Notes: a model not told the origin generated them from the letters alone. Counted from the stretch's first letter, positions 1 through 8,437 are shown. The stretch is DNA of 32,982 nucleotides from an uncultured Oxalobacteraceae bacterium (GCA_946479255.1 CAMLFK010000025.1:1-32982), one strand, 5' to 3'. Numbers and translations: made by a program.

Positions 1-1493
1 AGGCGCACCAGTTGCTGGCTGATGGCCAGGCCCAAACCGGAGCCGCCCTCGCGCCTTGACATGTTGGCCACCTGTTCGAAGGGTCGGAAAATACGCCCGA
101 GCTGTTGCGCGTTCATGCCGATACCGCTGTCGGCCAATTCGAAGCGCAGCCGCGTGGCGGCTTCGCCGCCTTGGCCGGCCGGCCCGTCATCGGGCGGCGC
201 CGGCAGCACCCGCAAGGAGACCGTGCCGCGATCGGTGAATTTCACCGCATTGCCCAGCAGGTTGAGCAGCACCTGGCGCAAGCGCGTCTCGTCGATCCTC
301 ACTGCGGCCGGCAAGTCGGCCGCGAGCTCGTAACGGAACAACAGGCCTTTTTCTTCGGCCTTGACGCGCATGATGTCGACCACTACCTGCAGGAAACCGC
401 CGAGATGGACATCGCTCGGATACAAAGCCATCTTGCCGGCCTCGACCCGTGCAAGGTCCAAGATGTCGTTGATGAGGGTGAGCAAATGCAGGCCGCTTTC
501 ATAAATGGTGGCCAGGCCGGCGGCCTGCCGCTCGGTCAACTGGTGGCGATCACGCCGCAGCAGTTGGGCATAACCCATGATGGCGTTGAGCGGGGTGCGC
601 AATTCGTGGCTCATTTGCGCCAGGAAATTGCTGCGCTCGCGCGCCAGTCCCACCGCCTCGGCCAGCGCCGCCTCGCGCGCCGTCTCGGCCGCCTTGCGCT
701 CGCGATCCACGGCCGCCAATTGTTCCAAGCGTAAATTGCTCGCTGAAAGGCTGGATCGAAAGTGCAGCAGGCCCAGGGACAAGCCGAAAATTCCGCAGCC
801 GATCCACGCGTACACCAGATACATCAGAAGTTTCGCCTGCGAGATCCATTTTCCACGGAATTGGAGCGCCCGCAGCTCGATGGTGATCGGTTCGACGGAC
901 GCGGGACTTTCCGTGGACAGTTCGATGGCCGTCACGTTATCAAGCCGGGTGTAGCTCTGGGATAGCGGCACCTTGCGCAATTTTCTCCACCATTCTGCCG
1001 TGTGCAGGACATTGACTGGAATCGTGAAGGTGGGCTGGGCAGGGAGTTCGATTTCGACTACATTAAACCGCTGCGAGTTCCAGTCGCCAACAGTGGAAAA
1101 TTCTGGCTCAAAATTTATAATATGGAGCTTGATGACACGCGCGGAACGACCTGAATAGGCGATATTGAACGCAATCGTGTCAAACTGGGAAAGGTCCACC
1201 CCTTTGGGTGCAGGACCCATCTGGAACTGCATCTTGCAAAATGGCCAAGTATAGACCGCCCCCAGCTGGCAGCGCATGATGATGGCATCCTTGGCGCGAA
1301 CCAGTGACGAGACCGAATTACCATGCTCGTAACGGTCATCGGTCACCCGGACGCTGCGCGCTTGGAGGGGGGAAATCTCAATGACCCGGGTCATGCCGAA
1401 ATGCTGCCAAATCAATAATATGGGGGTCAGCAACAATAATAAAATGAGCAAACAATAACTGGTCACCATCAAACGGGAGGACGGTTGATTCAT
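1..1493 (-). CDS. Membrane-bound sensor histidine kinase (HisKA type), 3' end cut by window edge
   Basis: An open frame runs from an ATG at 1493 to the left edge without a stop, so the C-terminus is missing. Residues about 8-27 form a hydrophobic segment and a second lies at about 222-243, so residues 28-220 should be periplasmic. That domain has beta-rich stretches such as DLSQFDTIAFNIAYSG that resemble carbohydrate-binding or CIA30-like folds (inference). After TM2 comes a short coiled linker, then the H-box MSHELRTPLNAIMGY with the phospho-accepting His at 296. The ATPase domain follows, with N-box NLLGNAVKFTDRG, G1 box DSGIGM, F-box FRPFEQ and G2 box GGSGLGLAIS. This is a complete transmitter core of an inner-membrane kinase that autophosphorylates and passes phosphate to a response regulator. 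A receiver domain could follow beyond the edge. The gene is divergent from the NarL-type regulator at 1813. No strong ribosome binding site is visible, so the start is moderately certain. Confidence 0.9.
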   Translation of the reverse strand, partial: MNQPSSRLMVTSYCLLILLLLLTPILLIWQHFGMTRVIEISPLQARSVRVTDDRYEHGNSVSSLVRAKDAIIMRCQLGAVYTWPFCKMQFQMGPAPKGVDLSQFDTIAFNIAYSGRSARVIKLHIINFEPEFSTVGDWNSQRFNVVEIELPAQPTFTIPVNVLHTAEWWRKLRKVPLSQSYTRLDNVTAIELSTESPASVEPITIELRALQFRGKWISQAKLLMYLVYAWIGCGIFGLSLGLLHFRSSLSASNLRLEQLAAVDRERKAAETAREAALAEAVGLARERSNFLAQMSHELRTPLNAIMGYAQLLRRDRHQLTERQAAGLATIYESGLHLLTLINDILDLARVEAGKMALYPSDVHLGGFLQVVVDIMRVKAEEKGLLFRYELAADLPAAVRIDETRLRQVLLNLLGNAVKFTDRGTVSLRVLPAPPDDGPAGQGGEAATRLRFELADSGIGMNAQQLGRIFRPFEQVANMSRREGGSGLGLAISQQLVR

Positions 1494-1812
1494 TGTGCAG
1501 GTCAATAGTTGCTTCGACTAGAAATTATAGATGGGATTTACCAGCATATACCGAAGAAGCGTTCATCTGTTTACCTTTCTTATGCCGTTCATTTGATTGT
1601 GCCAATTCCCAAACTGCATCTGGCTGGTGGGCTATCCTTGCCTGGCGCAGACGCTGGAACGGGCGCTCTGTGACAGGAAGCTGACTTGTCTATTCTGGAC
1701 CGCGCGCGCGGCGGCACACGAAACTAGTAAATTCCGGCTAAGTTGGTTGAATGGTTGGGTAACAAAAGGTAGGATGCAAACTTGTCTAACCTGAAAGCAA
1801 TGCGTTCTTTCT
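1494..1812. other. Divergent intergenic region
   Basis: This 319-base stretch separates the minus-strand histidine kinase from the plus-strand response regulator and should hold both promoters. I see no convincing -35/-10 pair. The only palindrome noted is a short alternating CG run near 1701-1712. It is more AT-rich than the flanking genes. No RNA gene or coding frame in it can be supported. Confidence 0.5.
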
Positions 1813-2445
1813 ATGATCCGAATATTGATTGCCGACGATCATGCCATCGTACGCAGCGGTTTGACCCAGTTGTTCTCCATGGCCAGCGATATCGAGGTCG
1901 TGTCGCTGGCCACCGACGGCCGCCAGGTCATCGAGTTTCTGCACCGCGGCAGCTGCGACCTGATTCTGCTCGACCTGACCATGCCCGGGATCAGCGGGAT
2001 CGATCTGATCGCCAGCATTCGCGGGCACAAGCCGAAGCTACCGATCCTGGTGCTCAGCATGCACAACGAACCCTTGATTGCGCGCCGCGCGCTTAAGGCG
2101 GGCGCGGCCGGCTACATGACCAAGGACAGCGAACCGGAGATGGTGATCGCCGCCATTCGCAAGGTCGCCGGGGGCGGACGCTACATCGATCCGCGCCTGG
2201 CCGAGCAGATAGTGTTCGACAGCGAGACCGGCAACCCGGAACAATTGCATGAGCAGTTGTCGAACCGCGAACTGAACATCTTCAATCTGCTTGTGCGCGG
2301 CAAGAGCGTCAACGAGATCGCCGTTGAATTGGCCATCAGCAATAAGACCGTCAGTACCCACAAGGCGCGCCTGATGCAAAAAATGCGCTTTCAGAGCAAC
2401 GCCGAGTTGATGCGCTATGGCCTCGACCATGGTCTGGGCTACTAA
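1813..2445 (+). CDS. NarL/FixJ-family response regulator
   Basis: A 210-residue transcription factor with an N-terminal receiver and a C-terminal LuxR-type DNA-binding domain. The receiver shows the acidic pair D8-D9, the phospho-acceptor D54 in LILLDLTMPG, S82 and K104 in GYMTKDS. The helix-turn-helix spans about 149-195 (LSNREL, then VNEIAVELAISNKTVSTHK). Phosphorylation would drive dimerisation and promoter binding. The length is normal for the family. The ATG at 1813 places the receiver beta-1 strand at residue 2, which supports the start although the ribosome binding site is weak. It is divergent from the HisKA-type kinase at 1-1493 and converges, 21 bases away, on the GGDEF/EAL gene. 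NarL-type regulators usually pair with HisKA_3 kinases, and one lies at 6369-7550, so either kinase could be its partner. Confidence 0.93.
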   Translation: MIRILIADDHAIVRSGLTQLFSMASDIEVVSLATDGRQVIEFLHRGSCDLILLDLTMPGISGIDLIASIRGHKPKLPILVLSMHNEPLIARRALKAGAAGYMTKDSEPEMVIAAIRKVAGGGRYIDPRLAEQIVFDSETGNPEQLHEQLSNRELNIFNLLVRGKSVNEIAVELAISNKTVSTHKARLMQKMRFQSNAELMRYGLDHGLGY

Positions 2446-2466
2446 GTGCTGCATTCTTGATGCCGC

Positions 2467-5400
2467 TTATTGCTGCTGTCGCACAGGATAGCTAGGGATG
2501 GACCAGGCTTCGGAGCGTTCGAATGCCTGCGACAAATTCCTGCCGCTTATCATCAGTTGCTCGAATGTCTCGGGCGGCACCGGCGGACTGAAGTAATAGC
2601 CTTGCAATTCGTCGCACCCATGCTGGCGTAAATAGGCCATTTGCTCGCGTGTTTCGACACCTTCCGCAATAACGTGCAACTTCAAACTATGCGACAGAGA
2701 AATAATCGATGCGACAATCGCCGCATCGTCAGCGTTGGATGAAATGTCGCGGACGAATGTTTGATCGATCTTCAGTACATCCAGCGGAAAGCGTTTCAGG
2801 TATGCCAAACTCGAATAGCCGGTTCCGAAATCGTCAATCGACAGTTGCACGCCGAGCGCCTTCAATTCGCGCAAGGTGCCTATCGCCCGTTCGACATCGG
2901 TCATGATCAGGCTCTCGGTCAGTTCGATTTCCAGATAGGATGGTTCCAGGCCGGTTTTGAGCAAGATATCCATGATCGATTGCGCCAGATCCTGCTTGGC
3001 AAACTGGCGGCCCGATAGGTTGACCGCAACGCGCAAGCGGCCGAGGCCAGCAAGCTGCCATGCCTTGTTCTGGGCGCACGCTGTGTGCAATACCCAGGCG
3101 CCGATCGGAACGATCAAGCCGGTCTCTTCCGCCAATCCGATGAATCGGGCGGGCGGCACCAGACCCAGTTTGGGATGGTTCCAGCGGATCAGCGCTTCCA
3201 TGCCAACCACTTGCCCGGTGCGCAGGTTCACTTGCGGCTGATAGTGAAGCACGAACTCCTCGCGTTCCAGCGCATGGCGCAATTCTGCTTCCAGTTGCAG
3301 ACGTTCGCGCGACAATTCATTCATGGTCTGGGTAAAGAACTGGAAATTGTTTCGGCCCATTTCCTTGGCGCGGTACATCGCAATGTCGGCATGTGACATC
3401 AAGGTTTCCGGGTCGGCGCCGTCGTTTGGATACACCGCCACGCCGACGCTGCAAGTTGGGAGGAACTCGCAGCCTTCAATCGTCAGCGGTTGCGCAACGG
3501 CGTTCAAAATACGCTGCACCGCCTCAGTCTTCAACGGCATTGCGATTTCGGACCGCTCGGTCAGGATCAGGACGAATTCATCGCCGCCCAGCCGCGCCAC
3601 GGTGTCAGTGTTGCGGACCGCGGACTGCAGGCGCTCGGAAATCGTCTTCAGAAGCACATCGCCGGCCTTGTGGCCAAGCGTGTCGTTGACGACCTTGAAA
3701 CGGTCGAGATCGATGAACACAAGCCATATCGGGCGATTGTTGCGCGAAGCGCAGGCAATGGCCTGGCACAACAACTCATGCAACAGCGTACGATTGGCCA
3801 ATCCGGTCAAGGTGTCGTGATTGGCCTGGTGCTCGAGTTCGCTTTCATAGCGTTTCATGGTGCTGATATCGTATTGCGCCGCCACGAAATGGCGCACCTC
3901 GCCGTCTTCGTCCTTGACCGGCGCCAGGTACAGATCGTTCCAGAATAGCGTGCCGTCTTTGCGGTAATTGCGCAGAATGGCGTTGCCTTCGCGCTTGTCG
4001 CGCAAGGCGGCGCGGATTTCCGCCAGCCCCGGCTGATCGCGGTCATCCCCCTGCAGCAGGCTGCAACTGCGGCCGATCACCTCGGACGCCGCATAGCCGG
4101 TGATGCGCTCGAAAGCCGGATTCACGTATTCCACCGGATAATCCGGCGCACTGGCGCTGGTGATCATGATCGCATTGGTGCTCGCTTCAATCGCGCGTTG
4201 CCGCAGGTGCAGCGCCGCTTCGGCGGCTTGCCGCGCGCTGCGGTGGCGCAGGGATTGCATGGCGGCGGAGACGCGCTGGACCAAGGCCAGCAGGAGGTCG
4301 ACTTCCGTGGTGTCGAATGCATCTTGCTCATTGGCATATACGTTCAGCACGCCAATCGTTGCGTCGTCATGGAACAGAGGCAGCACGATTTTACAATGGA
4401 AGCCGCGGCGCAAGGCATGTTCGCGCCATTCCGCCAGGCGCGGGTCGGTTTCGAAGTTGCTGGCTATCGCAGGATGCCGCGCACGCAGTGCCTCGCCCAG
4501 CGGTCCCGTGCCGTGTATGCCGGCCTGCAAGGTCGCGGTAAGATGATCTAGGTAGTCCTGATGCGCGCCGGCAATGCTGGTCGGCACGATGCTGCCGCTG
4601 CCGTCGCTGTGCAAAATACCAGCCCAAGCCATCCGGTATCCCGCCGCGACAAACCCGTCGCAAAGACCTTGCAGCAAGGTGTTGCCGTCGCGAGCAGCGG
4701 CAATCACCGCCTCGCATTCATGCATGGCGCGCAATGCGCGGTTACTGCGCAATAAGGACTGTTCCAGACGATGCTGCAGCGTGATATCGCTGCCGACGCT
4801 GTCGACACGTCCGCTGCCTGCGGTTGCGCCAGGCACAAAATAAGCATCGTAACGGATCCAGCGCGTGCTGCCGTCCGGCCGCACGATGCGGTATTGGAAT
4901 GGTTGGTGGCCGGTTTTGATAATGATCTTGGAGAGCGCGATGACCTTCTGACGGTCACACGCATGCACGCACTTGAGCCACAAGTTGGGATCGTCGTAGA
5001 ATGCTTCGGCGCGGTGGCCGTATACCCGTTCGACCGCAGGACTGACATAATTCAAGCGCCATCCGGGAAAATCGAATGTCCATAACACCTCATCGATGGA
5101 TTCCGTAATTCCGGTCAGTTCGTGCAGGCGCTTTTTCTGGGTGATCGCGTGCCGCCTGCATTCTTCTTCATAGGCAACCGTGATGTGGTTGAGCAGCACG
5201 ACGATCGAGTCGGCCTTTTGCACTAGTTCGCTAAGCAAGGCGGGTGCCGTCCGGCAGCCGGCATCGCTGGCGTTCAGCGTCCGCTCCGCCAGGCTGATGA
5301 ACTCTCGGATCAATTTGTCGCCTTGCAGCCGGCCGAAGTAGGCCTGCTGTAATTCATCAAAAAATATGCCGGGCAAATCGCCGTTTCCCACCACCAATCT

Positions 5401-5625
5401 GGTATGGCTTACCCGAAACAGGGTGAGCGTCTCGCGTGCGGTTTCCATCGCCATATCCTGTTTGAGCGATGCGAGTACCGCGTTCAATACGATACGCTGC
5501 GACAGCATGCGCTGGCGCCCGGCCAGGTTGATCAGCGAGCCAAACACATCGCCGGAAATCGCAGGGCCGGCCGCCGCCGCGCTCATACCCTTGTTCGGTC
5601 TTTTTATCAAGGTTGACTGAGACAT
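2467..5625 (-). CDS. PilJ-like/PAS/GAF/PAS diguanylate cyclase-phosphodiesterase (GGDEF-EAL)
   Basis: A 1052-residue c-di-GMP turnover protein. Domains in order: a PilJ/NarX-type helical N-terminus (about 27-150, with NLAGRQRMLSQR), PAS (about 165-285), GAF (about 300-460), PAS (about 475-595), GGDEF (about 600-765) and EAL (about 780-1035). The cyclase motif GGDEF at 680-684 is intact. An RNTD inhibitory site (671-674) sits five residues before it, so product inhibition is likely. The EAL motif (810-812), ELTES, DDFGTG (931-936) and AEGVE are all intact, so both activities are predicted; PAS/GAF input probably sets the balance. PilJ-type domains are normally periplasmic, yet no membrane segment is visible anywhere, so the protein looks cytoplasmic. 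The start is supported by GGGAG six bases upstream of the ATG. The upstream stop of a decayed chemotaxis receptor directly abuts this ATG. Confidence 0.95.
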   Translation of the reverse strand: MSQSTLIKRPNKGMSAAAAGPAISGDVFGSLINLAGRQRMLSQRIVLNAVLASLKQDMAMETARETLTLFRVSHTRLVVGNGDLPGIFFDELQQAYFGRLQGDKLIREFISLAERTLNASDAGCRTAPALLSELVQKADSIVVLLNHITVAYEEECRRHAITQKKRLHELTGITESIDEVLWTFDFPGWRLNYVSPAVERVYGHRAEAFYDDPNLWLKCVHACDRQKVIALSKIIIKTGHQPFQYRIVRPDGSTRWIRYDAYFVPGATAGSGRVDSVGSDITLQHRLEQSLLRSNRALRAMHECEAVIAAARDGNTLLQGLCDGFVAAGYRMAWAGILHSDGSGSIVPTSIAGAHQDYLDHLTATLQAGIHGTGPLGEALRARHPAIASNFETDPRLAEWREHALRRGFHCKIVLPLFHDDATIGVLNVYANEQDAFDTTEVDLLLALVQRVSAAMQSLRHRSARQAAEAALHLRQRAIEASTNAIMITSASAPDYPVEYVNPAFERITGYAASEVIGRSCSLLQGDDRDQPGLAEIRAALRDKREGNAILRNYRKDGTLFWNDLYLAPVKDEDGEVRHFVAAQYDISTMKRYESELEHQANHDTLTGLANRTLLHELLCQAIACASRNNRPIWLVFIDLDRFKVVNDTLGHKAGDVLLKTISERLQSAVRNTDTVARLGGDEFVLILTERSEIAMPLKTEAVQRILNAVAQPLTIEGCEFLPTCSVGVAVYPNDGADPETLMSHADIAMYRAKEMGRNNFQFFTQTMNELSRERLQLEAELRHALEREEFVLHYQPQVNLRTGQVVGMEALIRWNHPKLGLVPPARFIGLAEETGLIVPIGAWVLHTACAQNKAWQLAGLGRLRVAVNLSGRQFAKQDLAQSIMDILLKTGLEPSYLEIELTESLIMTDVERAIGTLRELKALGVQLSIDDFGTGYSSLAYLKRFPLDVLKIDQTFVRDISSNADDAAIVASIISLSHSLKLHVIAEGVETREQMAYLRQHGCDELQGYYFSPPVPPETFEQLMISGRNLSQAFERSEAWSIPSYPVRQQQ

Positions 5626-5905
5626 CTAGGGCTCCCGGTATGGCTTCAGATCCAAGTTCTTTCTAAAGCCCCGGTGCAGCGTCTCTTGCTCGATCAGCAG
5701 TTCCATGCTGGGCCGCGCATTGGCGCGGATTGTCACGGTGATCGTGTTGGCGGCAGCCTTGAGGCGACTCGCCTTCAATGATTTTGCGATTGATGTCGCC
5801 GGTGTTGTAATAGCAGGCCAGTCCGACCGCGATCAAGACGATGATCAACATCAACACCAGGCCGAAACCGCTGGCCAGACGGGTGCCAATTTTCAAATTT
5901 TTCAT
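5626..5905 (-). pseudogene. Methyl-accepting chemotaxis protein N-terminal remnant, frameshifted
   Basis: From the ATG at 5905 the minus strand reads a classic MCP start: MKNLKIGTRLASGFG followed by a membrane segment rich in L, I and V, then DINRKIIEGE. Near 5761-5766 the frame is lost. Reading on with a one-base shift recovers the continuation KAAANTITVTIRANARPSMELL, typical of the 4HB sensor domain of MCPs, followed by about 20 unrelated residues and a stop at 5626-5628. Only about 90 codons of an expected 500 or more remain; the rest of the sensor, the HAMP and the signalling domains are gone. The final stop directly abuts the ATG of the GGDEF-EAL gene, so transcription from the old MCP promoter may still feed that gene. 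A sequencing error could cause the frameshift but not the truncation. Confidence 0.75.
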
Positions 5906-6071
5906 TTTTTCATATTCTGGTTGAATGGAATTGCTCTCAGCAGGCCGGCACAAATCGGTGCCGCAATGCGCAATTTAATTTAACAAATTAATAATAGGAA
6001 AGATATCAGGCAGTCCTGAACTTGATGTAGGGATAGCATTACATTCTTGTAGGCATATCCTTCATTTGGGT

Positions 6072-6230
6072 TCAGTCGCGTTGTTGAGCGCGAGACGGAT
6101 TTTCGGCGAACGACATCGCGGCGGCGCCATCGATGGCGAACCAGGCCTTGCGGATCATGTGTATGAGCGCGATGTCGGCCAGCACATTGCCGGCAGACCG
6201 GAATGACTTGAAGTTGAGCATCGGCCTGGT
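6072..6230 (-). pseudogene. IS6-family transposase C-terminal remnant
   Basis: A minus-strand frame from about 6227 reads RPMLNFKSFRSAGNVLA, then IALIHMIRK and AMSFAE. This resembles from memory the C-terminal end of IS6/IS26-type DDE transposases, where R-P-M-L-x-F-K-S-F is followed by an LAGIE-L-M-H-M-I-R-K segment. Only about 45 residues match; the catalytic DDE region and the N-terminus are absent. The last ten residues before the stop at 6072 do not look like the family. No inverted repeats are visible, so this is a scar, not a mobile element. It lies 166 bases upstream of the decayed chemotaxis receptor and may record the event that damaged the locus. Recognition is by motif memory and not by a search. 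Confidence 0.55.
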
Positions 6231-6368
6231 CACCGTACTCCAGGTCAATATCTCAACAACATCGTCGAGCAGGATCCCCGCGCAATCAAGCACGTGGTGT
6301 CCCAGTTTCATCTCTCACTGTGGAGGGTGGATAAGCGCGTAAGCAGCCTGCGCGCGCTCAGGATCCTC

Positions 6369-7550
6369 TTATTGCACCGGGCGCGCGCCTGGCAGTGGGA
6401 TGCTGACCTCGATGCTAGTGCCCTCGCCCGGCGCGCTGCGCACCGTCAGTTCGCCGCCCAGCATGTGCACGCGCTCGCGAATGCCCAGCAGGCCGAAGTT
6501 CTTGCCGCGGCGGCGCGCCGGTTCGAAGCCCTTGCCGCTGTCGCTGACCACCAGCCGGCACGCGCCATCCTGGGCGCGCAGCGCGATCCGGACCCTGCCG
6601 GCCCCGGCATGGCGTGCCACATTCGTCAGCGATTCCTGCACGATGCGAAACACCGCGACCGCCTGGTGCTCCTCCAACTCGACGCCGTCCATGTCCAGCT
6701 CCAGCACGCAGGCAATGCCGCTGCTCCGGCCGAATTCCCTGGCCAGCCATTCCAGCGCCAAGCTGATCCCCAGGTCGAGCGCGGACGGACGCAGCGTGGT
6801 GGCGACATTGCGCACCACCTCGATCGTGCGGTCCACCAGTTCGGTCATGTTCTTGACATGCTCGGCCAGACCGGGCGTCTGCCGGCCGAAACGGACTCGC
6901 AGCATCGAACTGGTCATGCGCAAGGCGGTCAGCGATTGCCCCAGCTCGTCATGCAGTTCGCGCGCGATATGTTTGCGCTCGTCCTCGCGCACCGTTTCGC
7001 GGTGCGCTTCAAGCTCGCGCAGCTCGGTGGTGCGCTCGGCCACCTGCTGCTCCAGGCTATCGCGGTAGCGCTGCAGCTCACTCTGGGCGCGCCGCCGTTC
7101 CAGGTTTTCGCCCGCCAGCAAGGCGTTTTGCGCCTCCAGCTGACGCTGCATCTGCGCCAGCCTGAGATGGGTGGCCACGCGCGCCAGCACTTCCTCCAAT
7201 TGCAGGGGCTTGGTGACGTAGTCGATGCCGCCAGCCGCAAAGCCGGTAATCTTGTCGGCGATGCCGTCCAGCGCCGTCATGAAGATCACCGGGATGTCGC
7301 GCGTGGCGGGCGCCGCCTTCAGGCGCCGGCAGGCGTCGAACCCGTTCATCCCCGGCAGCATCACATCGAGCAGGATCATGTCGGGCATCAGCAGCGTGGC
7401 GCGCTCGATCGCTTCTTCGCCATCCTGCGCCACCGCGATGCCGAACCCCTGTTGCTCCAGCAGGGGGACCATCAGCGTCAAATTGGTGGGCATGTCGTCG
7501 ACGATCAGGATGGTCTGGCCGGCCAGGCCGGCCAGCAGGTTTTCGCTCAT
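6369..7550 (-). CDS. Hybrid receiver-histidine kinase, HisKA_3 (NarX/DegS) type
   Basis: A 393-residue soluble protein with a receiver first and a kinase second. The receiver (about 12-128) has D18-D19, phospho-acceptor D62 in LLDVMLPG and K114 in YVTKPL. A coiled linker (about 130-190) leads to the HisKA_3 dimerisation helix ERKHIARELHDELGQ with His at 200, and then a HATPase_c domain with NVARHAG, DSGKGF and GLLGIRERV. There is no membrane segment, so input probably arrives by phosphorylation of the receiver from another kinase. HisKA_3 kinases typically phosphorylate NarL-type regulators; the nearest is at 1813-2445. I place the start at 7550 because GGAGGGG lies nine bases upstream; in-frame ATGs at 7568 and 7592 would add 6 or 14 residues. 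The gene reads toward the IS6 remnant. Confidence 0.93.
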   Translation of the reverse strand: MSENLLAGLAGQTILIVDDMPTNLTLMVPLLEQQGFGIAVAQDGEEAIERATLLMPDMILLDVMLPGMNGFDACRRLKAAPATRDIPVIFMTALDGIADKITGFAAGGIDYVTKPLQLEEVLARVATHLRLAQMQRQLEAQNALLAGENLERRRAQSELQRYRDSLEQQVAERTTELRELEAHRETVREDERKHIARELHDELGQSLTALRMTSSMLRVRFGRQTPGLAEHVKNMTELVDRTIEVVRNVATTLRPSALDLGISLALEWLAREFGRSSGIACVLELDMDGVELEEHQAVAVFRIVQESLTNVARHAGAGRVRIALRAQDGACRLVVSDSGKGFEPARRRGKNFGLLGIRERVHMLGGELTVRSAPGEGTSIEVSIPLPGARPVQ

Positions 7551-7974
7551 TTGGGTCCGCCCCTCCATGAATTGATCAATCAGATTCGGCACTGCCTTCG
7601 ACTGCTAGCCCTCGGCCTACGCGCACAAACGCATGGCGAATGGGCGCACGCTGGGGTCAAGCCGGTCCAGGCCGCTAGAACGCTCCATGATATCGCGCAT
7701 ATTGCCCAGGACAGCGATTTGCTTCTTTTCGGAGCATTGATGCAGACGGGACTCGAATCCGCGTCCGGTACGGACGCGTGGGGCGTAGGTGGGGTTTCGC
7801 CGAGCAAAGCTCGGTGCCACCGGAGCGACTCTCGCTTGCAAGCGAGAGGCTAGGCGGGAATGCCGTTCAGTCAAGGACGGAACGTCGTCCCCGCGCAGGC
7901 GGGGATCCATGCCACCTAGAAACCAAAGACGGCACAGGCATATAATGGCCATCCCATAAATTGTTGAGCCTTCA
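7551..7974. repeat. Intergenic palindrome cluster, REP-like
   Basis: This 424-base gap holds at least four perfect hairpins: 7760-7778 (8-bp stem, loop GTA), 7800-7814 (6-bp stem, loop AAA), 7829-7848 (20-base uninterrupted palindrome) and 7889-7904 (CCCCGC/GCGGGG, loop GCAG). The last is set in the context CGTCGTCCCCGCGCAGGCGG, which resembles the widespread proteobacterial REP sequence whose translation gives peptides like MDPRLRGDD. Around 7745-7762 the minus strand has a sequence like a tRNA T-arm, without the rest of a tRNA. The stretch may terminate or stabilise transcripts or be a target of REP-associated transposases. I see no coding gene in it. Confidence 0.7.
7941..7946 (+). promoter_or_regulatory. 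Candidate -10 box for the lipoprotein gene
   Basis: A perfect TATAAT lies 28 bases before the ATG at 7975, a plausible distance for a sigma-70 promoter with a short leader. No recognisable -35 element is found 16-18 bases upstream, so the call rests on the -10 hexamer and its position only. Confidence 0.4.
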
Positions 7975-8328
7975 ATGAAACTTTTCCAATCGTTGCCTTA
8001 CTTACTGAGCGCTGTTATTTTGCTCGGCGGCTGTGCAAGCCTTCCTCCAGGTTCCGTGAAATACCGGATTGCGCCAGTAGCCGGGGGCAACGAATACGAA
8101 TTGGTATGCGAGCAGTCTTCGTCAGGACAATGCCATGTGCGGATCAGTTCGCAAAATGGTGGCATTCACCATACTAGCGTTGCGGTCGGCACCAAGCAAA
8201 CGCTGGCGCATGCCACTTTGGGCGCGTCATTCTGCGTGTCCCATACTGAACCCGGTTGGTTTGCGTGTATGACGCCGCGTCAGTCTTTTGGACCGGCGGG
8301 TTCAGTCGTCCGGGTCTCGCGTCTATGA
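7975..8328 (+). CDS. Small hypothetical lipoprotein
   Basis: A 117-residue protein with a lipoprotein signal: positive start MKLFQS, hydrophobic core to about residue 17, and lipobox LGGC with lipidated Cys at 20. The mature part (about 97 residues) is beta-rich with three further cysteines (in LVCEQ, SFCVS and FACMT; QCHV adds a fourth), which could form disulfides in the periplasm. I do not recognise the family. The residues after the lipid Cys are A and S, with no Asp at +2, so outer-membrane sorting is expected by the usual rule. The gene has its own candidate -10 box and converges on the GH2 glycosidase gene, with a strong hairpin between them. It appears monocistronic. Confidence 0.8.
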   Translation: MKLFQSLPYLLSAVILLGGCASLPPGSVKYRIAPVAGGNEYELVCEQSSSGQCHVRISSQNGGIHHTSVAVGTKQTLAHATLGASFCVSHTEPGWFACMTPRQSFGPAGSVVRVSRL

Positions 8329-8383
8329 TCCGACGCCCGCGGCATCAAGCGCAAGACGACCGGCGCAATGATGCGGCGCTGTG

Positions 8384-8418
8384 GGGATAGCCGTGCCGGC
8401 GGCAAGGCACGCTATCCC
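8384..8418. terminator. Strong hairpin between convergent genes
   Basis: GGGATAGC (8384-8391) pairs with GCTATCCC (8411-8418). After one bulged C, GTGCC (8393-8397) pairs with GGCAC (8406-8410), leaving an eight-base loop. That gives 13 base pairs in the gap between the lipoprotein gene ending at 8328 and the glycosidase gene ending at 8438. There is no U-run on either side, so it is not a textbook intrinsic terminator. Its position suits a bidirectional terminator or an mRNA 3'-end stabiliser. Confidence 0.55.
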
Positions 8419-8437
8419 GAAGCGCGGCCATATCTCG

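Noticed and set aside
7735..7765. Minus-strand sequence like a tRNA T-arm (GGATTCGAGTCCC followed by GCATCA).
   Set aside because: No matching acceptor 5' strand, D-arm or anticodon arm could be found upstream, and the 53-61 pair of the T-stem does not form. At most a tRNA fragment.
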